NCBI GenBank assembly: GCA_021157805.1
Contig: JAGGVW010000256.1
Coordinates: 1 to 6,056 of the forward strand
Source: a bacterium
GTDB taxonomy: Bacteria; Ratteibacteria; UBA8468; B48-G9; JAFGKM01
DNA length: 6,056 nt
Direction: 5' to 3'
Of the stretch, positions 1 through 4,619 are shown piece by piece. The notes below the pieces were generated by a model that saw nothing but the letters and a program-made list of their open reading frames with translations, had not been told where the DNA came from and made no database searches. Within the stretch, counting starts at the first letter, position 1. Each line of letters starts with the position of its first letter. The translations under genes were made by a program, and so were the position numbers.

Positions 1-1207
1 AAGCCCCAATATATGTTCGCCTGTGCCCTCTTATTTCTGCTTCATCTCTCATACCTCCAAGAGAAATCCTCACAAATTTTCTTCCAAGTGCTCTTGCAAT
101 TGACTTTCCAAGAGATGTCTTCCCAACTCCTGGAGGACCGACAAAACAAAGTATAGGTCCTTTTAAGGAATTTGTTTTTTTCTTTACCGCAAGATACTCA
201 AGAATTCTCTCTTTTACTTTTTCAAGTCCATAGTGGTCTTCATTTAAAATTTCCTCTGCATGGGAAATATCCAAATTATCTTCTGTAGAGGTCTGCCAAG
301 GTAAATTTATTAACCATTCAAGGTATGTTCTCACAACTGTCGCTTCAGGACTCATTGGCATCATTTTAGAAAGACGCGAAAGTTCTTCCATCGCCTTATT
401 TTCCACATTTTTAGGCATTTTTGCCTTTGAAATTTTTTCCTTAAGTTGTGAAATTTCAGGACTTTCTCCTTCTTTCCCAAGTTCTTTCTGTATTTCTTTA
501 AGTTGTTCATGAAGAAAATACTGCTTCTGTGTTTCTTCTATTTTTTTTACAACCTTATCCTGAATTTTTTTCTGAACTTCAAGAACTCCTATTTCATTAT
601 TGAAAATTTCAATAAGTAATCGTAACCTTTCCTTTATCGGGATTGTCTCTATAACTCTTGCCTTATCTTTTACTTTTAATGGCATATACCCGGCTATTGT
701 ATCACAGAATTTTGATGGCTCTTCTATTAAAGAAATTGTCCCATAGATTTCTTTTGGAACAGAACGAATAAGATTTATATAATTTTCAACAAGGTCAAGA
801 ACAACCCTCATAAGTGCTTCTGTTTCTTTATCCTTTCCCTTTTCTTCTTTAATTACTTCAATTGAAGCATAATAATATTTTTTATCTCCAACAAAATTTT
901 TAATCCTGACTCTTTCAAGCACCTCAACAAGAATTTTCATCACACCACTTGGTTCTTTAATACTCTGAATAACCTTTGCCAGAACACCCGTTGTATAAAG
1001 GTCATCAATCGCTGGGTCTTCAACAAGAGGATTTTTCTGGAATGCAATAACTATATATCCATTATTGTTCAACGACTCCTCAACAGCATTTAAGGAACGG
1101 GTTCTCCCAACAAGAAGAGGAACTACCATATGAGGGAAAATAACAAGGTCTCTTAATGGAATACAGGGATTTATCTTTTTTATACTTCTTTTTTTCACAA
1201 TAGCCAT
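1..1207 (-). CDS. lon: Lon ATP-dependent protease, N-terminal part (cut by window edge)
   Basis: Reading the minus strand from ATG at 1207 gives 402 uninterrupted codons running off base 1. Lon is a cytoplasmic AAA+ serine protease that unfolds and degrades damaged and regulatory proteins. The N-terminal substrate-binding domain begins with the typical INPCIPLRDLVIFPHMVVP stretch (about residues 12-30). A helical, coiled-coil-like segment follows (about 180-260), including the family-typical KKIEETQKQYFLHEQLKEIQ. The Walker A motif GPPGVGKT lies at residues 357-364, the same place as in E. coli Lon (356-363), so the N-terminal architecture is full length. The last residues, EIRGHRRTYIGA, also match the family. 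Walker B and the Ser-Lys protease dyad lie outside the window, so activity cannot be judged. The start is 3 bases after the clpP stop, with AGGG upstream inside clpP, so it is the last visible gene of tig-clpP-lon. Identity is near certain. Confidence 0.97.
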   Translation of the reverse strand, partial: MAIVKKRSIKKINPCIPLRDLVIFPHMVVPLLVGRTRSLNAVEESLNNNGYIVIAFQKNPLVEDPAIDDLYTTGVLAKVIQSIKEPSGVMKILVEVLERVRIKNFVGDKKYYYASIEVIKEEKGKDKETEALMRVVLDLVENYINLIRSVPKEIYGTISLIEEPSKFCDTIAGYMPLKVKDKARVIETIPIKERLRLLIEIFNNEIGVLEVQKKIQDKVVKKIEETQKQYFLHEQLKEIQKELGKEGESPEISQLKEKISKAKMPKNVENKAMEELSRLSKMMPMSPEATVVRTYLEWLINLPWQTSTEDNLDISHAEEILNEDHYGLEKVKERILEYLAVKKKTNSLKGPILCFVGPPGVGKTSLGKSIARALGRKFVRISLGGMRDEAEIRGHRRTYIGA

Positions 1208-1210
1208 TTT

Positions 1211-1822
1211 TCATTTCCCTGAAATTTTCTTTATCTTTTCTGACTGGATAATTTTATCACTTAATCCATACTTTACTGCTTCTTCCGCACTCATAAAGTA
1301 ATCTCTTTCTGTATCCTTTGCTATTTTCTTAATGGGTTGACCTGTATGGAGTGATAGAATTTCATTTACTATTTTTCTAAGTCGCAACATCTCTTTTGTA
1401 TGAATATTTACTTCTGTCGCAGTCCCTTCAACTCCTCCCCATGGTTGATGTATCATAACTCTGCTATGAGGAAGGACAAATCTTTTTCCCTTTGTTCCTC
1501 CAGCAAGAAGTATCGCTCCCATACTTGTTGCCTGTCCAATACAATAAGTCGCAACATCACAGGAAACAAACTGCATTGTATCGTAAATAGCAAGTCCTGA
1601 AGTTATTGAGCCACCCGGGGTATTAAGATAAAGATGAATATCTTTTTCCGGGTCTTCACTCTGCAAAAACAAAAATTGAGCAATTACAACATTTGCAACA
1701 CTATCAGTTATAGGAGTTCCTATAAAAATTATTCTGTCTTTCAAAAGTCGTGAATAAATATCATAAGCCCTCTCTCCTCTTTCTGTCTGTTCAATCACAT
1801 ACGGAATAAGTTGGTTTTTCAT
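1211..1822 (-). CDS. clpP: ATP-dependent Clp protease proteolytic subunit ClpP
   Basis: This is the 203-residue serine peptidase subunit that forms a double heptameric barrel and degrades proteins fed by an AAA+ partner such as ClpX, ClpA or ClpC. The catalytic triad is complete. Ser100 lies in GQATSMGA, His125 in MIHQP and Asp174 in [12 protein letters not shown]. The spacing (25 and 49 residues) equals that of characterised ClpPs. The N-terminal [23 protein letters not shown] and the LNTPGG strand-turn are also typical, and length is normal for the family. The start is 2 bases after the tig stop; GGGAG and AAGG inside the end of tig could serve as ribosome binding site, so translation is probably coupled. 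No clpX follows: lon begins 3 bases after the stop. The unfoldase partner must be encoded elsewhere. Confidence 0.98.
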   Translation of the reverse strand: MKNQLIPYVIEQTERGERAYDIYSRLLKDRIIFIGTPITDSVANVVIAQFLFLQSEDPEKDIHLYLNTPGGSITSGLAIYDTMQFVSCDVATYCIGQATSMGAILLAGGTKGKRFVLPHSRVMIHQPWGGVEGTATEVNIHTKEMLRLRKIVNEILSLHTGQPIKKIAKDTERDYFMSAEEAVKYGLSDKIIQSEKIKKISGK

Positions 1823-1824
1823 CC

Positions 1825-2820
1825 TTATTTCTCTCCCGGTAAAACTACTCTTTCTATAAAATTTGCATTTTCTTTCAAAACTCTATATGCTTTATCAAGT
1901 TTTATTTCTTCTTTTATATCCTCAATTTTTCCTTCTTTTTCAAGTTGAGTTTTTACTTTTTCATACGGTTGACCTACAACTCTACTTATATGTTCAATCC
2001 TTTCTTTAACTTCTTCTTCACTTACTTTTATATTTTCCAGTTCTCCTATTTTATCAAGAATAAAATACTTTTTAACATCTTCTTCAGCAATCGGTTTAAC
2101 CTTCTCAAAAATTTCTCTTGCTATCTTTTCAACCTCTTCTTTTGGTTTATCTTTTAAATTCATTCTCTTGAGTTGTTCTTCTGTATATTTCATTGCTCTT
2201 TCATTAACAAGTTTTTCAGGAACAGGAAAATTTGTTTCTTTCATCACTCCATTCCATAACTGTTTCTCTTCTTCTGTTTCTGCTTTTGCCTTTGCATAGT
2301 CCTGTAACTGCTGTCTGATTTTTTCCTTCCATGCTTTTCTTTTTTCAAGGTCAATAAGGGCTGCTTTCATATCAGGTCTTTTTTCCCATTCTCTCAGAAC
2401 ATCCTCAACCATTTTATCACTTACTGGCTCTACTTTAACTTTTTTAACAGGAATTTCTTTATATCTTTTCATCTGGACTTCTGGTTTTTCTTCAATGTAA
2501 ATTTTAAATAGAAGATTTCCATTATCATCAAACTTTACATCATAAACATCTGGCTGGACAATAGGATTGAGATTATTTTCTTTTATTGCTTTTACATACG
2601 CATCTGTAATCAACTTTCTGAGAAGTTGTTCCTGAATTGCAGAAGCATATTTTTTCTCAACTAATTCATCAGGTGCTTTCCCTTTTCTAAAACCTTCTAT
2701 TACTGCTTCTTTTTTTAAATCCTCAATTATTTTCTTTTTCTCTCCGTCAACTATTTTTTTCTCAATTTCAAAATTTAACTCTTTCCCTAATTCTGATTTT
2801 TTTACTATTTCAATTTTCAT
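1825..2820 (-). CDS. tig: Trigger factor lacking the PPIase domain
   Basis: Trigger factor is the ribosome-associated chaperone that meets nascent chains at the exit tunnel. The N-terminal ribosome-binding domain (about residues 1-115) carries the signature GFRKGKAP at 43-50, the same position as the E. coli loop that contacts ribosomal protein L23. A linker helix (about 131-147, [15 protein letters not shown]) then runs directly into the helical C-terminal chaperone domain (from about 150), with family-like features such as [16 protein letters not shown]. The FKBP-type PPIase domain that normally sits between them (roughly E. coli 150-245) is absent. The protein is 331 residues against 432 in E. 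coli, a difference of about one PPIase domain. The frame is open throughout, so this is a domain loss and not a frameshift. A strong AGGAG lies 5 bases before the ATG. It leads the tig-clpP-lon operon, which links nascent-chain folding with proteolysis. Confidence 0.93.
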   Translation of the reverse strand: MKIEIVKKSELGKELNFEIEKKIVDGEKKKIIEDLKKEAVIEGFRKGKAPDELVEKKYASAIQEQLLRKLITDAYVKAIKENNLNPIVQPDVYDVKFDDNGNLLFKIYIEEKPEVQMKRYKEIPVKKVKVEPVSDKMVEDVLREWEKRPDMKAALIDLEKRKAWKEKIRQQLQDYAKAKAETEEEKQLWNGVMKETNFPVPEKLVNERAMKYTEEQLKRMNLKDKPKEEVEKIAREIFEKVKPIAEEDVKKYFILDKIGELENIKVSEEEVKERIEHISRVVGQPYEKVKTQLEKEGKIEDIKEEIKLDKAYRVLKENANFIERVVLPGEK

Positions 2821-2832
2821 TTTTTCTCCTTT

Positions 2833-2871
2833 ATCCTGCTGTTAATTTGAGATTTTTATCAATAACAGGAT
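2833..2871 (-). promoter_or_regulatory. Imperfect hairpin in the tig leader
   Basis: Arms 2833-2844 (ATCCTGCTGTTA on the plus strand) and 2863-2871 (TAACAGGAT) pair over nine bases with a three-base bulge. In a tig message this stem would end a few bases before the AGGAG ribosome binding site. On the plus strand the stem is followed by seven T residues and so resembles an intrinsic terminator, but no plus-strand gene lies upstream. It might stop antisense transcription into the tRNA genes or shape the tig leader. Function is unproven. Confidence 0.35.
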
Positions 2872-2907
2872 TTTTTTAGTTTTTCAATTTATAAAAAAGT
2901 TATTTAG

Positions 2908-2978
2908 AGCGGGGTACGGGAATTGAACCCGTATCCTCAGCTTGGAAGGCTGATGTTTTACCATTAAACCAACCCCGC
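2908..2978 (-). tRNA. tRNA-Gly (anticodon TCC)
   Basis: The minus strand folds into a 71-nt cloverleaf. The acceptor stem is GCGGGGT/ACCCCGC with discriminator T, as usual for bacterial glycine tRNAs. The D arm has GTTT/AAAA around AATGGT. The anticodon stem is TCAGC/GCTGA with loop CTTCCAA, giving anticodon TCC at 2946-2944. The T arm is ACGGG/CCCGT with loop TTCAATT. CCA is not encoded (CTAAATA follows), so it must be added after transcription. It sits 87 bases upstream of tig and downstream of tRNA-Tyr, probably in the same transcript as tRNA-Tyr. Confidence 0.97.
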
Positions 2979-2986
2979 TAAACCCA

Positions 2987-3004
2987 TGGGCAGGGGAGGA
3001 TTCG
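2987..3004. repeat. 18-bp direct repeat, copy 1 (tRNA-Tyr 3' end)
   Basis: TGGGCAGGGGAGGATTCG is found here and again, without mismatch, at 3156-3173, where it is the 3' end of tRNA-Tyr. The match stops at the bases on both sides. A short duplicate of a tRNA 3' end is the geometry expected at integrase attachment sites, but no integrase is present and the copies are only 169 bases apart. A partial tRNA duplication explains it as well. Confidence 0.85.
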
Positions 3005-3033
3005 GCGCCTTCGGGCAAAGCCCTCCGGTCGCC
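3004..3033. repeat. GC-rich imperfect palindrome (hairpin)
   Basis: Outer arms GGCG (3004-3007) and CGCC (3030-3033) pair. CC/GG follows next to a one-base bulge, then a 3x3 internal loop, then GGGC (3013-3016) with GCCC (3020-3023) around an AAA loop. It resembles REP-type palindromes in size and base composition. It forms the interior of the tRNA-Tyr-like element. No T run follows on either strand, so it is not a standard terminator. Confidence 0.55.
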
Positions 3034-3155
3034 ACCCGCCTACTCATTACTCCTGCCCGTCGTAATTCGTAAACAGGCTCCCTTCGAATCCTGGTTCCTT
3101 CCCAAATTTTCAACCATCAACTCTATACCTTCTACAGTTTTACTTCCAAACTAAG

Positions 3156-3238
3156 TGGGCAGGGGAGGATTCGAACCTCCGAAGGCTATCGCCGGCAGAT
3201 TTACAGTCTGCTGCCATTGTCCACTCGGCCACCTGCCC
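3156..3238 (-). tRNA. tRNA-Tyr (anticodon GTA)
   Basis: This is an 83-nt class II tRNA on the minus strand. The acceptor stem is GGGCAGG/CCTGCCC with discriminator A. The D arm is GCC/GGC. The anticodon stem is GCAGA/TCTGC with loop CTGTAAA, so the anticodon GTA is at 3204-3202. A long variable arm (GGC-GATA-GCC) is followed by the T arm GGAGG/CCTCC with loop TTCGAAT. The long variable arm together with GTA is diagnostic for bacterial tyrosine tRNA. CCA is not encoded. The gene starts about 10 bases after the predicted transcription start of the promoter at 3255-3283. Confidence 0.97.
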
Positions 3239-3254
3239 TTTTTAACTGATAGTT

Positions 3255-3283
3255 ATTATATCAACATTTTGTTTTTTTATCAA
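3255..3283 (-). promoter_or_regulatory. Sigma70-type promoter of the tRNA-Tyr/tRNA-Gly unit
   Basis: On the minus strand, TTGATA (3283-3278, five of six matches to TTGACA) and TATAAT (3260-3255, a perfect -10 box) are separated by 17 bases. Start of transcription would be near 3248, about 10 bases before the tRNA-Tyr 5' end. No other comparable promoter is seen before tRNA-Gly, so both tRNAs are probably transcribed from here, possibly reading on into tig. Confidence 0.8.
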
Positions 3284-3323
3284 TATTTCAGAAGGAGTTA
3301 AATTAGAAAATGTAATATCCCAT

Positions 3324-3941
3324 TTACCTATACTTCCTGTAGTTATAAACCGCATCTATAAGGCTTCCAATCTGACCTTCTATTTTGACAATATACCATT
3401 TATACCTTTTCTTCTCAAGATGAAAATATATATTTTCAGTTTCTCCCCTCCTCTGCTTTTTATTGGTTAGTTTTTCCGCAAGAGAACCCAGACCTATAAA
3501 GTCAAGGGCATAAAACTCCACTTCAACTTCTGCTTTATTCTTCTCAATTTCTTCTGTCTTTCCCACTTTATATCCGCCGAATTCATATAATACAAATGTA
3601 TTCAAAGCACTCAGCCCATAATTTTTGTTTTTAAAAAGATAGGAGGGATCTTCCAGTCCAAAAGATGCGAGTTCTTCTTTTATCTTATCTATTTTTTCTT
3701 TATCTTCCTTATCAACTTTTTTCATCTCTTTCATCAATGCATTTATCTTCATTATTTTTTTTCTTTCTTTTTCTTTCCACAATATATTGCTCCAGTTTTC
3801 AGATATTTCTAAAAACTTTACCACTGTTCTTTCTGGTTTTCCCTGAACACCCTCCTTTGCTTTTTTCACATATGAAGAATACTTAAACCACACTCCAGAA
3901 ATTATACCTACTATAATTACAAATCCAATTAACTTTTTCAC
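3324..3941 (-). CDS. Membrane-anchored protein of unknown function, downstream of 6S RNA
   Basis: I do not recognise this 205-residue protein. It starts with GTG, preceded by a G-rich ribosome binding site (AAGGGGGGACAA). Residues 4-18 (LIGFVIIVGIISGVW) form one hydrophobic segment followed by basic residues, suggesting an N-terminal anchor or uncleaved signal; no lipobox cysteine is present. Residues 54-92 are highly charged, Lys/Glu-rich and probably helical. The C-terminal half has alternating beta-like segments (137-145, KAEVEVEFYA region; 171-187, IYFHLEKKRYKWYIVKI). This pattern of a stabilising domain with a late KWYI strand recalls small NTF2/SnoaL-like extracytoplasmic domains, but that is inference. 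It begins about 32 bases after the 6S RNA and may share its transcript. Codon use and AT content look like the neighbours. Confidence 0.8.
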   Translation of the reverse strand: MKKLIGFVIIVGIISGVWFKYSSYVKKAKEGVQGKPERTVVKFLEISENWSNILWKEKERKKIMKINALMKEMKKVDKEDKEKIDKIKEELASFGLEDPSYLFKNKNYGLSALNTFVLYEFGGYKVGKTEEIEKNKAEVEVEFYALDFIGLGSLAEKLTNKKQRRGETENIYFHLEKKRYKWYIVKIEGQIGSLIDAVYNYRKYR

Positions 3942-3973
3942 TTGTCCCCCCTTTTAAAAAGATTCTACAATTA

Positions 3974-4155
3974 GCCCGTTCCGCCGCAGAGATATTTCCT
4001 CTTTGAGACCCTCTTTTAGAGGTGGGAACCTCCCCGAATAGTTTCAACTTCCCGCCACAATACTTGGCGGGCATGTTGGCCCTACCCGGCCTTGGTTCCC
4101 AATATTATCAGTGTTGGCTCAAGAGGTCTATTTATCTCCACGCACGGAACAGGCC
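3974..4155 (-). ncRNA. ssrS: 6S RNA (SsrS-type RNA polymerase regulator)
   Basis: 6S RNA mimics an open promoter and sequesters the sigma70 holoenzyme. On the minus strand the ends pair as GCCTGTTCCG (4154-4145) with CGGAACGGGC (3983-3974). Next come GAGATA/TATCTC and CCTCTTGAG (4126-4118) with CTCAAAGAGG (4007-3998, one bulge). A large internal bubble follows. Its 3' side holds a small hairpin, CCTCT-AAA-AGAGG (4022-4010), matching the known central-bubble hairpin. Beyond it TGGGAACC pairs with GGTTCCCA (4101-4094 and 4030-4023), topped by the hairpin CCCGCCA/TGGCGGG. The conserved-looking CTTGAGCC and CTGCGGCGG elements and the length of about 182 nt also fit. It has its own promoter and lies ahead of a protein gene, reminiscent of ssrS-ygfA in enterobacteria. 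Exact ends are approximate. Confidence 0.85.
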
Positions 4156-4162
4156 TATTAAA

Positions 4163-4191
4163 ATTTTACCTCTTTTTCAATAAAAAGTAAA
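4163..4191 (-). promoter_or_regulatory. Promoter of 6S RNA
   Basis: On the minus strand, TTTACT (4191-4186) and TAAAAT (4168-4163) are 17 bases apart, and seven bases separate the -10 box from the predicted 6S start at G4155. The agreement of the promoter spacing with the independently predicted RNA end supports both calls. Confidence 0.7.
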
Positions 4192-4193
4192 AT
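4165..4193 (+). promoter_or_regulatory. Candidate promoter of tsaE operon, predicting a leaderless mRNA
   Basis: TTTACC (4165-4170) and TAAAAT (4188-4193) are 17 bases apart. A start site six to seven bases downstream of the -10 box would fall at about 4200, the A of the tsaE ATG. No good Shine-Dalgarno sequence precedes tsaE, which fits leaderless translation. The AT-rich context makes chance matches likely, so confidence is moderate. Confidence 0.5.
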
Positions 4194-4199
4194 GAATAT

Positions 4200-4619
4200 A
4201 TGAGGGAAATATATATTTCAAAGTCAGCAAGAGAGACAGAAAAAATTGGAGAAAAATTTGCTGAAAAATTAAAAAAGGGAGATATAATTGGTTTTTCTGG
4301 TGAACTTGGAAGTGGAAAAACAACTTTTATAAAAGGAATTGTAAAAAAACTCTGCAATATTCCTGCTACCAGTCCTTCTTTTGTTTTAATAAACGAATAC
4401 AACGGGAAAATACCTATTTTCCATTTTGACCTTTATCGTCTTGAAAACGAAAAAGAAATTGAAACAACCGGGTGGGAGGAATATATTGGAAAGGGAATTA
4501 CCCTTATAGAATGGATAGAAAAAATAAAGAAATTTTTACCTGATAATTTAATACTTGTAAAAATTGAGATTTTAGGTAATAATAAAAGAAAGATAAAAAT
4601 AAAAAGGGGGAGAAAATGA
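4200..4619 (+). CDS. tsaE: tRNA threonylcarbamoyladenosine biosynthesis ATPase TsaE
   Basis: TsaE (YjeE family) is the small P-loop ATPase that works with TsaB and TsaD in making the t6A37 modification of ANN-decoding tRNAs in the cytoplasm. The 139-residue protein has a Walker A motif GELGSGKTT (34-42), the switch-like ATSPSFVLINEY (56-67), the Walker B-type strand FHFDLYRLE (74-82) and the late family motif LIEWIEK (102-108). Length is near the family norm of about 140-160. The ATG at 4200 is chosen because an earlier ATG at 4192 hits a stop after three codons. Its own stop overlaps the next start as ATGA. It opens the plus-strand operon, divergent from 6S RNA. Confidence 0.95.
   Translation: MREIYISKSARETEKIGEKFAEKLKKGDIIGFSGELGSGKTTFIKGIVKKLCNIPATSPSFVLINEYNGKIPIFHFDLYRLENEKEIETTGWEEYIGKGITLIEWIEKIKKFLPDNLILVKIEILGNNKRKIKIKRGRK

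Larger units (their letters stand above)
2987..3058 (-). pseudogene. tRNA-Tyr-derived 72-nt element with foreign interior
   Basis: On the minus strand this stretch begins GGGCAGG and ends CCTGCCC plus A, the same acceptor-stem strands and discriminator base as tRNA-Tyr at 3156-3238. Its last 18 bases are identical to the tRNA-Tyr 3' end (CGAATCCTCCCCTGCCCA). The interior does not form a cloverleaf. The 5' half of the T stem is not in its normal place, no anticodon arm is visible, and the middle is a GC-rich imperfect palindrome. At 72 nt it is tRNA-sized and much richer in G+C than the surrounding DNA. It is best read as a decayed or recombined tRNA-Tyr copy, or as a tRNA-derived repeat family member. 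It is unlikely to be a working tRNA. Confidence 0.6.
4163..4193. repeat. Imperfect inverted repeat spanning the divergent promoters
   Basis: ATTTTAC at 4163-4169 is mirrored by GTAAAAT at 4187-4193, and a further TTTTT/AAAAA pair lies inside (4173-4177 and 4182-4186). Each arm supplies the -10 box of one promoter and overlaps the -35 box of the opposite one. It could also bind a dimeric regulator, but nothing identifies one. Confidence 0.6.

Noticed and set aside
1400..1600. Plus-strand frame opposite clpP
   Set aside because: Shadow of clpP, with no initiation signal and no family resemblance.
1945..2157. Phe-rich plus-strand frame opposite tig, superficially like a membrane protein
   Set aside because: The apparent hydrophobicity comes from the complement of Lys/Glu codons in tig.
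2859..2887. Possible separate tig promoter with TTGAAA at 2887-2882
   Set aside because: The best -10 at proper spacing (TATTGA) matches only three of six bases, weak evidence in such AT-rich DNA.
2987..3173. attL/attR pair of an integrated element at tRNA-Tyr
   Set aside because: The repeated tRNA end would enclose only 151 bases with no integrase or cargo, so a local tRNA duplication is simpler.
3665..3886. Plus-strand hydrophobic frame opposite the 205-residue gene
   Set aside because: Shadow of a Lys/Glu-rich coding region on the other strand.
3883..4074. 63-residue minus-strand reading frame overlapping the 6S RNA and the start of the unknown gene
   Set aside because: It lies on structured RNA stems, has no ribosome binding site or recognisable protein features, and overlaps a better-supported gene start.
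4166..4402. 78-residue minus-strand frame opposite tsaE
   Set aside because: Antisense shadow of a confidently identified tsaE; its Phe/Ser/Ile-rich composition is what the complement of Lys/Glu-rich coding sequence gives.
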